Assembly (NCBI GenBank): GCA_003435055.1
Contig: QUMM01000034.1
Location: 1-32,066 of the forward strand
Origin: Lachnospiraceae bacterium OF09-6
GTDB taxonomy: Bacteria; Bacillota; Clostridia; Lachnospirales; Lachnospiraceae
Length of the DNA stretch: 32,066 nucleotides
Reading direction: 5' to 3'
Every line of letters begins with the position of its first letter. The stretch's first letter is position 1. The position numbers and the translations under genes are program-made. Below, piece after piece: positions 1 to 7,073 of the stretch. The notes beneath the pieces were generated by a model. That model saw only the letters and a list, made by a program, of their open reading frames with translations, made no database searches and was not told where the DNA came from.

Positions 1-808
1 GCTCATTACCAGGATGTACTGTATATCCAAGGATCCAGCCATGTTTATCACAAGCAGTTTCTACTGCATATGCAAAAACGTGTTTATGTTCACCCTTTCG
101 AAACCATCCACTTTCCGGATCGCTGATGCTGCATTTTTGTGTTTTCACATCTTCAGGAAGTTCTTCAGATATAGAATCCTTATCATTTCCGGTTCCACCG
201 GATGCAGGTGGCTGGTTATCATCTTTTTTCTTTAATGGCTTTTTTCCATGTGCCAGACGATCTTTTTCAATCTCTTTATTTAATTCCTCTTCATACCAGA
301 GAGCCTGTTCGTGTGCAACCCGCTTACGCATTTTTTTACTGTTTGCACAGGCTTTTACATGTGTTGCATCCACGAAGATCTGTTCTGTATTTACAAGCTT
401 ATATTTCATACAATCTTCCAGAATCTTTGAAAAGATCTGCTCAAAAAGGTCTGTATCTTTGAAACGGCGGGTATAATTCTTTCCAAATGTAGAGAAATGA
501 GGTACTGGATCTAACATGTCTAGTCCGAGAAACCAGCGGTATGCAACGTTTACCTCGATCTCTTTCATGGTCTGACGCATGCTTTTTATCCCATAGAGAT
601 ACTGAATGAATGGTATCTTTATCAGCATGACGGGATCCATACTGGGACGACCGTTATCCGGACAGTATTTTTCTTCAACCAGACCATAAATAAAGTTCCA
701 ATTGATTGCTTTATCAATCAATCGCAGCATATGGTTTTGAGGTACCATGTCATCCATGGAAAACATCATCATTTGTTCTCTTTTTTTATCTGCATTTTTC
801 GTCATCAT
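1..808 (-). CDS. IS1182-family transposase, N-terminal part (runs off left edge)
   Basis: Reading the minus strand from ATG at 808 gives an open frame to the window edge, about 269 codons. It begins MMTKNADKKREQ and continues through the typical IS1182 N-terminal block: 'MLRLIDKAINWNFIYGL', then 'GRPSMDPVMLIKI', 'YLYGIKSMRQ' and 'YRWFLGL', then 'HFSTFGKNY' and the DDE-region start 'IFVDATHVKACAN'. A charged low-complexity linker (KKPLKKKDDNQPPASGG) follows, and then 'GEHKHVFAYAVETACDKHGW'. The family cuts and pastes its own element through a DDE nuclease; the later catalytic Asp and Glu would lie outside the window. A second ATG sits at 805. No internal stop or frameshift was seen, so the element may be intact, but only one end can be examined. 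Confidence 0.85.
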   Translation of the reverse strand, partial: MMTKNADKKREQMMMFSMDDMVPQNHMLRLIDKAINWNFIYGLVEEKYCPDNGRPSMDPVMLIKIPFIQYLYGIKSMRQTMKEIEVNVAYRWFLGLDMLDPVPHFSTFGKNYTRRFKDTDLFEQIFSKILEDCMKYKLVNTEQIFVDATHVKACANSKKMRKRVAHEQALWYEEELNKEIEKDRLAHGKKPLKKKDDNQPPASGGTGNDKDSISEELPEDVKTQKCSISDPESGWFRKGEHKHVFAYAVETACDKHGWILGYTVHPGNE

Positions 809-822
809 AAAAAACACCGCCC

Positions 823-845
823 TTCTGATATTTATTATATCAGAA
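823..845. other. Hairpin upstream of the transposase start
   Basis: A perfect 9-bp inverted repeat, TTCTGATAT (823-831) and ATATCAGAA (837-845), is separated by 5 nt. It lies 15 nt upstream of the IS1182-type transposase start and is probably part of the element, near its terminus or its promoter. A second short hairpin, CCCTGCAAAAGCAGGG, lies at about 870-885. The exact terminal inverted repeat cannot be set because the other end of the element is outside the window. Confidence 0.5.
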
Positions 846-901
846 AAGCGGTTCCAACAATAGCAAAACCCTGCAAAAGCAGGGCTTTGTCTACAGCCTG
901 G

Positions 902-936
902 GGACTCTTGTTTCTACAAGAGTCCTTTTTTATATT
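902..936 (+). terminator. Intrinsic terminator at the IS boundary
   Basis: A 9-bp stem, GGACTCTTG / CAAGAGTCC, with a short loop is followed directly by a run of T. On the plus strand it separates the IS-side sequence from the promoter and riboswitch that start at 944. Confidence 0.7.
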
Positions 937-943
937 TTTCCTG

Positions 944-972
944 TTGCTTTTTCCTCTTATTTCCTGTAGAAT
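944..972 (+). promoter_or_regulatory. Promoter of the riboswitch transcript
   Basis: A -35 box TTGCTT (944-949), a 17-bp spacer and a -10 box TAGAAT (967-972) put transcription start near 979, about 30 nt before the cobalamin riboswitch. The position right after a terminator and before a structured leader supports the call. Confidence 0.6.
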
Positions 973-1009
973 AGAAACAATGAATTGAACATTATTTAAC
1001 AATGATTAC

Positions 1010-1182
1010 CGGTTTTAAGTTCCACCGCACACATTTTGCGGATGGCTAAGAGGGAATCGGGTGTGAACCCCGAACAGTCGTGCTGCTGTATACGTGCAGC
1101 CGTATTTCGTATCCATTGCTCGTAACGGAGTGAGAAGGGAGATGCGGCGTTACTGCGTGAGTCAGAATACCTGCTTAGAGCT
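1010..1182 (+). promoter_or_regulatory. Cobalamin (B12) riboswitch aptamer
   Basis: The leader carries the conserved parts of the cobalamin aptamer in order. These are the GCTAAGAGGGAAT segment (about 1044-1056), GGGTGTGAACCCC and CAGTCGTGCTGCTGTA just after it, a variable extension, and the B12-box GAGTCAGAATACCTGC (about 1159-1174). The family binds adenosyl- or methylcobalamin and normally switches off B12 uptake or synthesis genes. Here it reads into an LRR-protein gene and a TIM-barrel gene. The extended leader runs 190 nt further to the first start codon. A short stem (AACTAC 1192-1197 / GTAGTT 1218-1223) with a T-rich tail, and the hairpin at 1318-1360, are both candidate expression platforms. 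The boundaries are approximate. Confidence 0.85.
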
Positions 1183-1191
1183 GCTGCCATC

Positions 1192-1231
1192 AACTACACG
1201 CAATAGGAGATCGGGAGGTAGTTTTATTTTT
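1192..1231 (+). terminator. Candidate riboswitch-controlled terminator (weak)
   Basis: AACTAC (1192-1197) can pair with GTAGTT (1218-1223), and a T-rich stretch (TTTATTTTTT) follows. It begins 18 nt after the B12 box, where a transcriptional expression platform would be expected. The stem is only 6 bp, so the assignment is tentative. Confidence 0.4.
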
Positions 1232-1317
1232 TGTACCCTTTTTCTAAGAAGGTGCAGTAGATGGACTCCCTCTCAGATTATTTTCCTGCTGCGGTATGTT
1301 GTATAATTGCTTTTACC

Positions 1318-1365
1318 ATACTCCATTGTGGGAAGATGATTCTCCATCACAAAGGAGTATTTTTT
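1318..1365 (+). promoter_or_regulatory. Hairpin enclosing the ribosome binding site of the LRR gene
   Basis: ATACTCCATTGTG (1318-1330) pairs with CACAAAGGAGTAT (1348-1360) in 12 of 13 positions across a 17-nt loop. The 3' arm contains the AAAGGAG Shine-Dalgarno sequence, a run of five T follows, and ATG is at 1366. The hairpin could act as a terminator directly before the start codon or block ribosome loading. Either is consistent with control by the upstream riboswitch. Confidence 0.65.
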
Positions 1366-2203
1366 ATGCCAAATTACACAACTAGTTTTTCAAATGACCG
1401 GATTATTACCAGAAAAAATGCCTGTCAGTATATTCATACGAATACGCTGATTCCATCTTATATCAGAGGGATTGCATCAGAAGCTTTTCAGAGTAAGAGT
1501 ATGATTAAGACGATACAGTTTCCGGCTGAGCTTTCTCGGATTGGAGCGAGAGCCTTTCGCAACTGCAATGGTCTGACGGATCTCAGTCTGCCGAATCAGA
1601 TGCAGGAAATCGGCTCCGGAGCTTTTGCTGACTGCTCTTCTATGAGACGGGTCACGCTGCCGGCTTCGGTATCGGAACTGCCGAAGGATTTGTTTTCTGA
1701 AAATACGAAGCTGAAGTCTGTGGAGTTCCACGGACAGGATCAGCTGCATACGATTCGTAAAAATGCTTTTTTCCGATGTCAGTCTCTGACTTCTCTGATT
1801 CTTCCGGAGAGTGTGACTACGATTGATGATCGTGCTTTTTATCGTTGTAAATCTCTGGATCACATTTCTCTTCCGGGGGGGGGTAAAAGAGATCGGCAGT
1901 GAAGCGTTTTATTTCTGTGGAATTCACAGTCTGGAACTTCCAGATTCTCTGGAAGTTCTAGACCAGAGTGCATTTTTTAAGTGCAATAACCTGGAATATG
2001 TGCGCCTTCCGCAAAATGTCCGCTATATCGGAAAATGGGTTTTCCACGGATGTAACCGGCTGAAGGTGCTGGAGATCCGCCACGATCCTGAATTTGTCGG
2101 GGACTGGATCATTAACCGTTCTGCGGCTATCCGCTGTTATCGTGGTTCTAAGATGGACCGGTACTGTCAGAATAATGGGTTTAACGTAGAGTACCTGGAT
2201 TAG
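1366..2203 (+). CDS. BspA-like leucine-rich-repeat protein, frameshifted at a G9 tract
   Basis: The start at ATG 1366 is chosen because AAAGGAG lies 10 nt upstream; the longer frame from 1261 crosses a leader hairpin. The protein holds successive LRR_5 (BspA/TpLRR) units of about 23 residues, for example 'IQFPAELSRIGARAFRNCNG', 'LSLPNQMQEIGSGAFADCSS' and 'LILPESVTTIDDRAFYRCKS'. Frame 1 stops at 1902, just after nine G at 1875-1883. Shifting by one base resumes the repeats ('VKEIGSEAFYFCG') to a stop at 2203, so eight G would give one protein of about 279 residues. No signal peptide or anchor is visible, so it is probably cytoplasmic. LRR_5 proteins mediate protein-protein contacts; its partner is unknown. 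The downstream TIM-barrel gene begins within 9 nt, which suggests translational coupling. Confidence 0.75.
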
Positions 2204-2211
2204 GAGCTATG

Positions 2212-3099
2212 ATGAAGATTACAATGAATTTTTCTATTTCTGATGATGATACCGGTCGCTATCGCAACTCTGCGGATCTGCGGGGATTCTACCGACAGTT
2301 TGGGCTGTCCGGGCTGGAAGTGATGCCGCTGTGTGAGGACGGTCACGGACTGATCACACCGGATATGACGGTGGGTGTTCATGCCTGTTGTCTTACAGAC
2401 TGGATGCATCTAGATCAGGAATGGCTGCTTTCGCATTACCGGAAGGATCTGGAGTATGCAAAAGCGATGCAGGCGGAATATGTGGTTTTTCATGTCACGC
2501 AGGCTGCTTATGCGGAATCGCTGACTTATCAGAAAACGCATAGTGATGAAGAGGTCGTGGATGCCGCTGCTGCTTTTATCAACCGACTTCTGGATGGATG
2601 CGATGATGAATTCTATTTTTTGATGGAGAATCTGTGGTATCCAGGATTGACATTTGAAGATCCGGCAATTACCAGACGTCTCCTGGATCAGATCCACTAT
2701 CCGAAGAAGGGACTGATGCTGGATACCGGACATTTTATGAATACGAATTCGGATCTGAGAACGCCGGAGGATGCTCTGACTTTCCTGAACCGGATGCTTG
2801 ATGCACATGAAGATTTGATTCCGATGATAAAGGGGATTCATCTGAACCAGTCTCTGAGTGGTTCTTATGTAAGAGAGTTTCAAAAACACCTGCCGACTCC
2901 GGCAGAAGATCCAAATGAGCTGGCAACGCAGGCGTTTCTTCATATTTTTCAGGTGGATCAGCACCGACCGTTTGTCGCAGACGGTGTCCGGGAGCTGGTT
3001 CGGCAGATTGATCCGCTTTATGTTACGCTGGAGTATATTTCGAAGGATCGGGAGGAACATGCCCGGCTTTTGCGCCAGGGTGTGGCTGCGCTGGATTAA
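2212..3099 (+). CDS. TIM-barrel sugar phosphate isomerase/epimerase-like protein
   Basis: This is a 295-residue protein of the AP-endonuclease-2/xylose-isomerase-like fold. Candidate metal ligands of the barrel are seen in order: His in 'VVFHVTQ', Glu in 'FLMENLWYPG', Asp/His in 'GLMLDTGHFMN' and His in 'IKGIHLNQS'. Family members are divalent-metal isomerases, epimerases or endonuclease IV-like enzymes; the substrate cannot be told here. AGGAG at 2202-2206 favours the second of two adjacent ATGs (2212 rather than 2209). It lies directly after the LRR gene in the same transcript and so is presumably under the cobalamin riboswitch. No frameshift was seen, and a strong terminator follows. Confidence 0.8.
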   Translation: MKITMNFSISDDDTGRYRNSADLRGFYRQFGLSGLEVMPLCEDGHGLITPDMTVGVHACCLTDWMHLDQEWLLSHYRKDLEYAKAMQAEYVVFHVTQAAYAESLTYQKTHSDEEVVDAAAAFINRLLDGCDDEFYFLMENLWYPGLTFEDPAITRRLLDQIHYPKKGLMLDTGHFMNTNSDLRTPEDALTFLNRMLDAHEDLIPMIKGIHLNQSLSGSYVREFQKHLPTPAEDPNELATQAFLHIFQVDQHRPFVADGVRELVRQIDPLYVTLEYISKDREEHARLLRQGVAALD

Positions 3100-3120
3100 A
3101 GTTTGATGAATTTTTTCTTA

Positions 3121-3155
3121 AAAAACCCGCCTGGCTCTTGCCAGAACGGGTTTTT
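3121..3155 (+). terminator. Intrinsic terminator after the TIM-barrel gene
   Basis: AAAAACCCG and CTGGC pair with GCCAG and CGGGTTTTT around a TCTT loop, ending in five T. It closes the riboswitch, LRR and TIM-barrel unit. Confidence 0.85.
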
Positions 3156-3216
3156 CGTGCTATAAAGATACTCGATATCCCGTAGGTCATATCACTTATG
3201 AATAGAGGTGTATCTT

Positions 3217-3891
3217 ATGTCATATATGCGAATTTTTTATCGAAAATATAAGCATCTGTTTCCACTTGCCGTATTTTTGATTTTTTATTTAACTGTATTT
3301 GTTTATGTTGAAAATCGACCGGCTTATCATATGCATCTGCTGGCTTCCAGATTCGATCATCTGATTCCGTTCTGTGAACTGTTCGTGGTTCCATATATTA
3401 TGTGGTTTTTCTATATCACGTTCGGTGTTCTGTTTTTCGGAATTGTGGAGAAGGATCGGGATCAGTACTATCAGCTTTCTACGAATCTGATGATCGGGAT
3501 GGCTCTGTTCCTGCTGATTTCCCTGATCTGGCCAAATGGACACACACTGCGGCCGGCAGTTCTTCCAAGGGACAATGTCTTTACCAGACTGGTGATCATG
3601 ATTTATTCCTCGGATACTTCTACGAATGTATTTCCGAGTATTCATGTATTTAATACGATTGCCATGCATACTGCGGTACGACATTCCACCACTTTGAAGA
3701 AGCATCCGTGGGCGGTACGGATCTCCGGCATCATTGCCGTATCTATTGTACTTTCTACGATGTTCATTAAACAGCACACCGTGATCGATGTGGTCGGTGC
3801 GATGGGATTGAATCTCGTGACTTGGTATGTGCTGTATCGACAGCCACAGTTTTTGACAACTTTACGGGAGAAACTGGTACGGGAGAAATAA
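3217..3891 (+). CDS. PAP2-type membrane phosphatase
   Basis: A 224-residue integral membrane protein with five or six hydrophobic segments. The PAP2 superfamily signature is present: 'NVFPSIHVFNT' corresponds to the PSGH motif (here PSIH), and 'TMFIKQHTVIDVVGAM' carries the H-x3-D catalytic pair. The first motif is weak ('LRPAVLPRDN'). Such enzymes dephosphorylate lipid or isoprenoid phosphates at the membrane, or act as phospholipid head-group transferases; the substrate is unknown. ATG 3217 is preferred over an in-frame GTG at 3208 because AGAGGTG at 3204-3210 gives proper spacing. It stands alone between two terminators. Confidence 0.82.
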   Translation: MSYMRIFYRKYKHLFPLAVFLIFYLTVFVYVENRPAYHMHLLASRFDHLIPFCELFVVPYIMWFFYITFGVLFFGIVEKDRDQYYQLSTNLMIGMALFLLISLIWPNGHTLRPAVLPRDNVFTRLVIMIYSSDTSTNVFPSIHVFNTIAMHTAVRHSTTLKKHPWAVRISGIIAVSIVLSTMFIKQHTVIDVVGAMGLNLVTWYVLYRQPQFLTTLREKLVREK

Positions 3892-3910
3892 ATGGGCACA
3901 GATGTGCTGA

Positions 3911-3946
3911 ACTGGGTGATATCTTTCTTAGATATCACCCAGTTTT
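3911..3946 (+). terminator. Intrinsic terminator after the PAP2 gene
   Basis: A stem of about 13 bp, ACTGGGTGATATCT paired with AGATATCACCCAGT across a 5-nt loop, is followed by TTTATT. It is nearly symmetrical, so it could stop transcripts from both sides. Confidence 0.85.
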
Positions 3947-4011
3947 ATTGTGGTTGGGCGTGATGGTATATTTCAATACAGATTCATCATTATGTTGCAT
4001 TAATTATATTT

Positions 4012-4039
4012 TTGTTGTACTATGGTGTTGTATTATATT
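4012..4039 (+). promoter_or_regulatory. Candidate promoter of the small toxin gene
   Basis: A -35-like TTGTTG (4012-4017), a 16-bp spacer and a -10-like TATATT (4034-4039) would start transcription near 4046, leaving a leader of about 55 nt before the small ORF. Confidence 0.45.
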
Positions 4040-4100
4040 TAACTGGGTAGTCGGGGACGTGCTATCATCTGATCTGAGCCTTACAGAGAGGGTGATTATT

Positions 4101-4184
4101 ATGAGTACATACGAAGAATTGCAAATTATTCTTACTACTGCTTTGCTGATCGTTGCAATTTTAAGTTATGCAAATAAAAGATAG
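4101..4184 (+). CDS. Putative holin-like type I toxin peptide (27 residues)
   Basis: This short ORF encodes MSTYEELQIILTTALLIVAI followed by LSYANKR. The pattern (short polar start with 'TYE', one 15-17 residue transmembrane helix, then a basic tail) matches the putative holin-like toxin family (Hol_Tox; related in design to TxpA and Fst-type peptides) that depolarises or damages the membrane. GAGAGGGTGAT at 4086-4096 is a strong ribosome binding site. The stop codon lies inside the 5' arm of a strong terminator, and a consensus promoter faces the gene from the other side, as in type I toxin-antitoxin loci. The toxin role is inferred from peptide form and layout, not shown. Confidence 0.7.
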   Translation: MSTYEELQIILTTALLIVAILSYANKR

Positions 4185-4220
4185 CCGTCCTGCCCTACAA
4201 GTTAGGAACGGCTATCTTTT
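4176..4220. terminator. Bidirectional terminator shared by toxin mRNA and antisense RNA
   Basis: A 13-bp perfect stem, AAAAGATAGCCGT (4176-4188) and ACGGCTATCTTTT (4208-4220), with a partly paired loop. It has A/T tails on both sides, so it can end transcripts in both directions. It includes the toxin stop codon (4182-4184), so convergent RNAs ending here would overlap by about 45 nt. Confidence 0.8.
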
Positions 4221-4284
4221 ATGATAACTAAGTATTAATTTCGCCGGGTCAGGTGATCTGCACTCACCTTCCGACTGCCTTGTT
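4176..4284 (-). ncRNA. Candidate antisense RNA antitoxin
   Basis: A near-ideal minus-strand promoter (TTGACA, 17 bp, TATACT) would start an RNA near 4284. With no ORF in it, the RNA would end at the shared terminator after about 109 nt. Its 3' part is fully complementary to the end of the toxin mRNA. A direct repeat TGATCTG lies at 4070-4076 in the toxin leader and at 4254-4260 in the antisense gene, giving a second short complementary site, which resembles the Fst/par type I design. This is inferred from sequence layout only. Confidence 0.6.
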
Positions 4285-4290
4285 AAATAT

Positions 4291-4319
4291 AGTATAGACA
4301 CTTTTCTGGTTTTTGTCAA
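4291..4319 (-). promoter_or_regulatory. Consensus promoter of the antisense RNA
   Basis: On the minus strand, the -35 box TTGACA (4319-4314) is a perfect consensus, the spacer is exactly 17 bp and the -10 box is TATACT (4296-4291). It sits 22 nt beyond the proC stop codon with no terminator between, so proC readthrough would also enter the antisense RNA. Confidence 0.8.
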
Positions 4320-4340
4320 GCCACTATCCCTCGTCCTGCC

Positions 4341-5134
4341 TTACATCTCTCTTCCTTTTTTTACGCATGCTTTGGATGCCTCGATGACGGCGCTGCGCAT
4401 GCCTTTTTCTTCCAGAATGCGTACAGCTTCTATCGTGGTGCCGCCCGGGGAGCAGACCATGTCTTTTAACTCTCCCGGATGTTTGCCGGTCTCTAATACC
4501 ATTTTTGCGCTTCCGAGTACGGACTGTGCTGCGAATTTATACGCCTGCGCTCTTGGCATACCGTCTGCTACTGCGGCATCTGCCATGGCTTCAATGAACA
4601 TGAATACATATGCCGGGGAACTTCCAGACACTCCGACTACGACATCAATCAGAGATTCCGGTACTACTTCCGCTTTTCCGAAGCTTTCGCAGATGGTCTT
4701 CACCTGTTGAAGTTCTTCGTCTGTTACCAGGTCATTTTTACACATTCCCATCATGCCTTCTTTTACCATAGCCGGTGTATTCGGCATGGTACGGATGATC
4801 TTCACGTTTGCGCCCATTTTCTCTGCCAGCCAGGCCAGTGTTTTTCCCGGAGCGATCGTTACGATGATCTGATTTTCCCGGATATCTCCTTTGATCTCTG
4901 CAATGACTTCCTCATAATACTGTGGTTTTACTGCCAGGAACACGACATCTGCAAAATCTACGACTTCCCAGTTGTGTGCCGCTACAGCGATCTTCAATTC
5001 TTTTTGTATTTTTTCTCTGGTTTTATCTGTTTTCGCTGAAGCAATGATATCTTCTGCGGACACATTTTTACTGTCCAGAATGCCTTTTATCATGCTGTTG
5101 CCATATTTCCACATCCGATAAACCCGATCTTCAT
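4341..5134 (-). CDS. proC: Pyrroline-5-carboxylate reductase (single-base deletion near the start)
   Basis: The enzyme reduces 1-pyrroline-5-carboxylate to proline with NAD(P)H, the last step of proline synthesis, in the cytoplasm. The N-terminus at ATG 5134, with AAAGGAGGA 6 nt upstream, reads MKIGFIGCGNMAT, the GxGxxG Rossmann motif. It then hits TGA because one base is missing near 5097-5100. The next frame continues 'MIKGILDSKNV' through 'VFLAVKPQYYEEV', 'IIRTMPNTPAMVKEGM', 'SGSSPAYVFMFIEAM' and 'GGTTIEAVRILEEKGMRSAV', all hallmark ProC motifs, to the stop at 4341. Corrected length is about 264 residues, as usual for the family. It is the last gene of the PerM–ProX–ProC operon. The frameshift is probably a sequencing error; if real, the enzyme would be lost. 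Confidence 0.9.
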
Positions 5135-5149
5135 GTTTTTGTCCTCCTT

Positions 5150-5692
5150 TTATTCGCCCGTCAAAGTAACTACCGTCATGTCATGGTGAACTGCCTTCAG
5201 GAAAATATCTGTGATATCTTTGGTACGAATCTTCAGACTGGAGGTGTTCACGCATGGATGGCATCCGATGTATTCGCCGTCTAATACGTCTTTGTCGATC
5301 AACAGGCGCACATGATTTTCTTTGTCATTCATCAGCCCCATGACGCTGACAGCCCCCGGATGGATGTCCAGATATTCTACCATATATTCTTCCGGTGCAA
5401 AGGATAACCGGGCGCTGCCGATCTGCGGCGGCAGTTCTTTTGTTTTGAATGCCTTGTCTCCAGGCATCATCAGAAGGTAAAATTCTGTTTTCTGCCGATT
5501 GCACAAAAATAAGTTTTTGCAGATCAATACATTCAAAACGGCATCGATCTCGTTGCAGGCTTCCATCGTATCCGCATGCCCGTGATCTGTTCTCTCATAT
5601 GCGATTCCAAGCTGATCCAGAAAATCATATACGCGGATTTCCCGTTCCTGGCGTCCTGCGGTATCTTCTGGTCTTCCTTTATATAGTTCCAT
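5150..5692 (-). CDS. Prolyl-tRNA editing protein (YbaK/EbsC/ProX-type deacylase)
   Basis: A 180-residue protein of the YbaK/prolyl-tRNA deacylase superfamily. Family members hydrolyse mischarged Ala- or Cys-tRNA(Pro) in trans. Visible marks are 'RTDHGHADTMEAC' near the N-terminus, 'CKNLFLCNRQKTEFYLLMMPGDKAF' with the catalytic-region Lys, 'LSFAPEEYMVEYLDIHPGAVSVMGLMND', and 'GCHPCVNTSSLKI' near the C-terminus. This matches the ProX/PrdX subtype. The start at ATG 5692 follows AGAGGGA on the minus strand and lies 14 nt inside the 3' end of the upstream membrane-protein gene. The stop at 5150 abuts the ProC ribosome site. The pairing with proC places proline supply and proline-tRNA quality control in one transcript. 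Confidence 0.85.
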   Translation of the reverse strand: MELYKGRPEDTAGRQEREIRVYDFLDQLGIAYERTDHGHADTMEACNEIDAVLNVLICKNLFLCNRQKTEFYLLMMPGDKAFKTKELPPQIGSARLSFAPEEYMVEYLDIHPGAVSVMGLMNDKENHVRLLIDKDVLDGEYIGCHPCVNTSSLKIRTKDITDIFLKAVHHDMTVVTLTGE

Positions 5693-7073
5693 CTGTATTC
5701 CCTCTTTTCTTCTTCCTGCTACTGTTTTCCTTCCGCTTTGTTTCTTCTGTATTCTTTTCCACAGGATTCTTTTGTTTCTCTTCTTCCTCCTGCGCTTTTT
5801 CCATGGCTTCCAGTTCCCGGCGCAGAATACGCTCATCCAGCTTCTGCTCCAGATGTTCTCCCGGTGACAGCCGTCCGGATTTTTTCTCTGGAGTTTCTTT
5901 TTCTCCGCTATCCAGAAGTTCTTCTTTCTGATGGCGAATCAGTCCGCGCCTTACCAGCTTGTGTATCAGATCATAGATCACCGCAAAGACCGGAACGCCG
6001 ATCAATACGCCCACAAATCCAAAGAATCCGCCAAATACGGTGATGGCGAACAGTACCCAGAATCCGGATAAGCCTACACTTCCCGCCAGAAGCTTTGGTC
6101 CCAGTACATTTCCATCGAACTGCTGCAGGATAATGATGAATATCAGGAAGATCACTGCACCAATCGGGTCGGACATTAAGATCAACAGTGTCGCCGGTAT
6201 CGCACCGATAAATGGTCCAAAATATGGGATGATATTCGTGACTCCGATGATCAGACTGATCAGGATTCCATTGGAAAATCCTCTGGTGACGGTCATGATC
6301 AGGCAGAATCCGTAACAAATCAGTCCGACGATTGCGCTGTCCAGGATTTTTCCGCTTAAGAATCCGTCAAATGTCTTGTCTGCAAATTCCAACTCGTTCA
6401 TGAAAGCATCTGCATATTTCGGTTTTAAGATGCTGTAAACAACGGCTTTTCCCTGGCGGGCAAATTTTTTACGGGCACACAATGCATACACGCACACGAT
6501 AAAGCCGATACCAAGGTTCGAAACAATGCCTACCAATGAATTCAACGTGTTGGTTACAATGTTCTGTAAATATGGAAGTAAATCGGTGTTCGCCCAGTCT
6601 GCCATCTTCGTGCTAAGGTCTTCTGTGATCGGTCGCACATAATTCTGGACAACACCCTCACTATTTAGATAGGAAGAAACCCAGTCGAAAAATCTGGTTA
6701 CCTGCCTTGGTGCCATGCCTGCCAGTACGCTGATGCTGGAAACTACCTGCGGTATGACGGTGCGCAATAATGTGTATAAAATCAAGAATACCAGAATCAG
6801 TACGGTCAGCACCGATATCCCGTTCTTATGCTTTTTCAGCTTTTCCGGAAGAAAGGCTTCCCAGAATTTATCAAAGAAATTGCATGGGGTCTTCAGCAAA
6901 TATGCCATGACGCCTCCATAAATAAACGGCATCAGAATATTCATGACCGTTCCAATGTTTTTCTTTATCGAATAAAAGCGGAGCAGGAAAAAATAAAATG
7001 CAATGGCCAACGCCAGGGTCAGAAATAGCTGCAATGCCTGTCTCCATGTCTTCTTCCACTCGTCCCAGTTCAT
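5679..7073 (-). CDS. AI-2E/PerM (UPF0118) family membrane protein
   Basis: This 464-residue polytopic protein has the PerM family layout. Two N-terminal helices are followed by a long extracytoplasmic segment, then the conserved block 'DSAIVGLICYGFCLIM', 'ISLIIGVTNIIPYFGPFIGAIPA' and 'FDGNVLGPKLLAGSVGLSGFWVLFAI', and then 'FVGVLIGVPVFAVIYDLI'. Family members are proposed exporters or ion antiporters (for example TqsA-like); the substrate is unknown. About 85 C-terminal residues are very charged (runs of E and K) and probably form a cytoplasmic coiled tail. The start is uncertain: AGGAGG lies immediately before ATG 7085, so ATG 7073, 12 nt after it, is preferred. The 3' end overlaps the tRNA-editing gene by 14 nt. 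Confidence 0.85.
   Translation of the reverse strand: MNWDEWKKTWRQALQLFLTLALAIAFYFFLLRFYSIKKNIGTVMNILMPFIYGGVMAYLLKTPCNFFDKFWEAFLPEKLKKHKNGISVLTVLILVFLILYTLLRTVIPQVVSSISVLAGMAPRQVTRFFDWVSSYLNSEGVVQNYVRPITEDLSTKMADWANTDLLPYLQNIVTNTLNSLVGIVSNLGIGFIVCVYALCARKKFARQGKAVVYSILKPKYADAFMNELEFADKTFDGFLSGKILDSAIVGLICYGFCLIMTVTRGFSNGILISLIIGVTNIIPYFGPFIGAIPATLLILMSDPIGAVIFLIFIIILQQFDGNVLGPKLLAGSVGLSGFWVLFAITVFGGFFGFVGVLIGVPVFAVIYDLIHKLVRRGLIRHQKEELLDSGEKETPEKKSGRLSPGEHLEQKLDERILRRELEAMEKAQEEEEKQKNPVEKNTEETKRKENSSRKKKRGNTDGTI

Noticed and set aside
1261..1365. Longer N-terminus of the LRR protein starting at 1261
   Set aside because: It would translate through the leader hairpin and has no ribosome site, while ATG 1366 has AAAGGAG at the correct distance.
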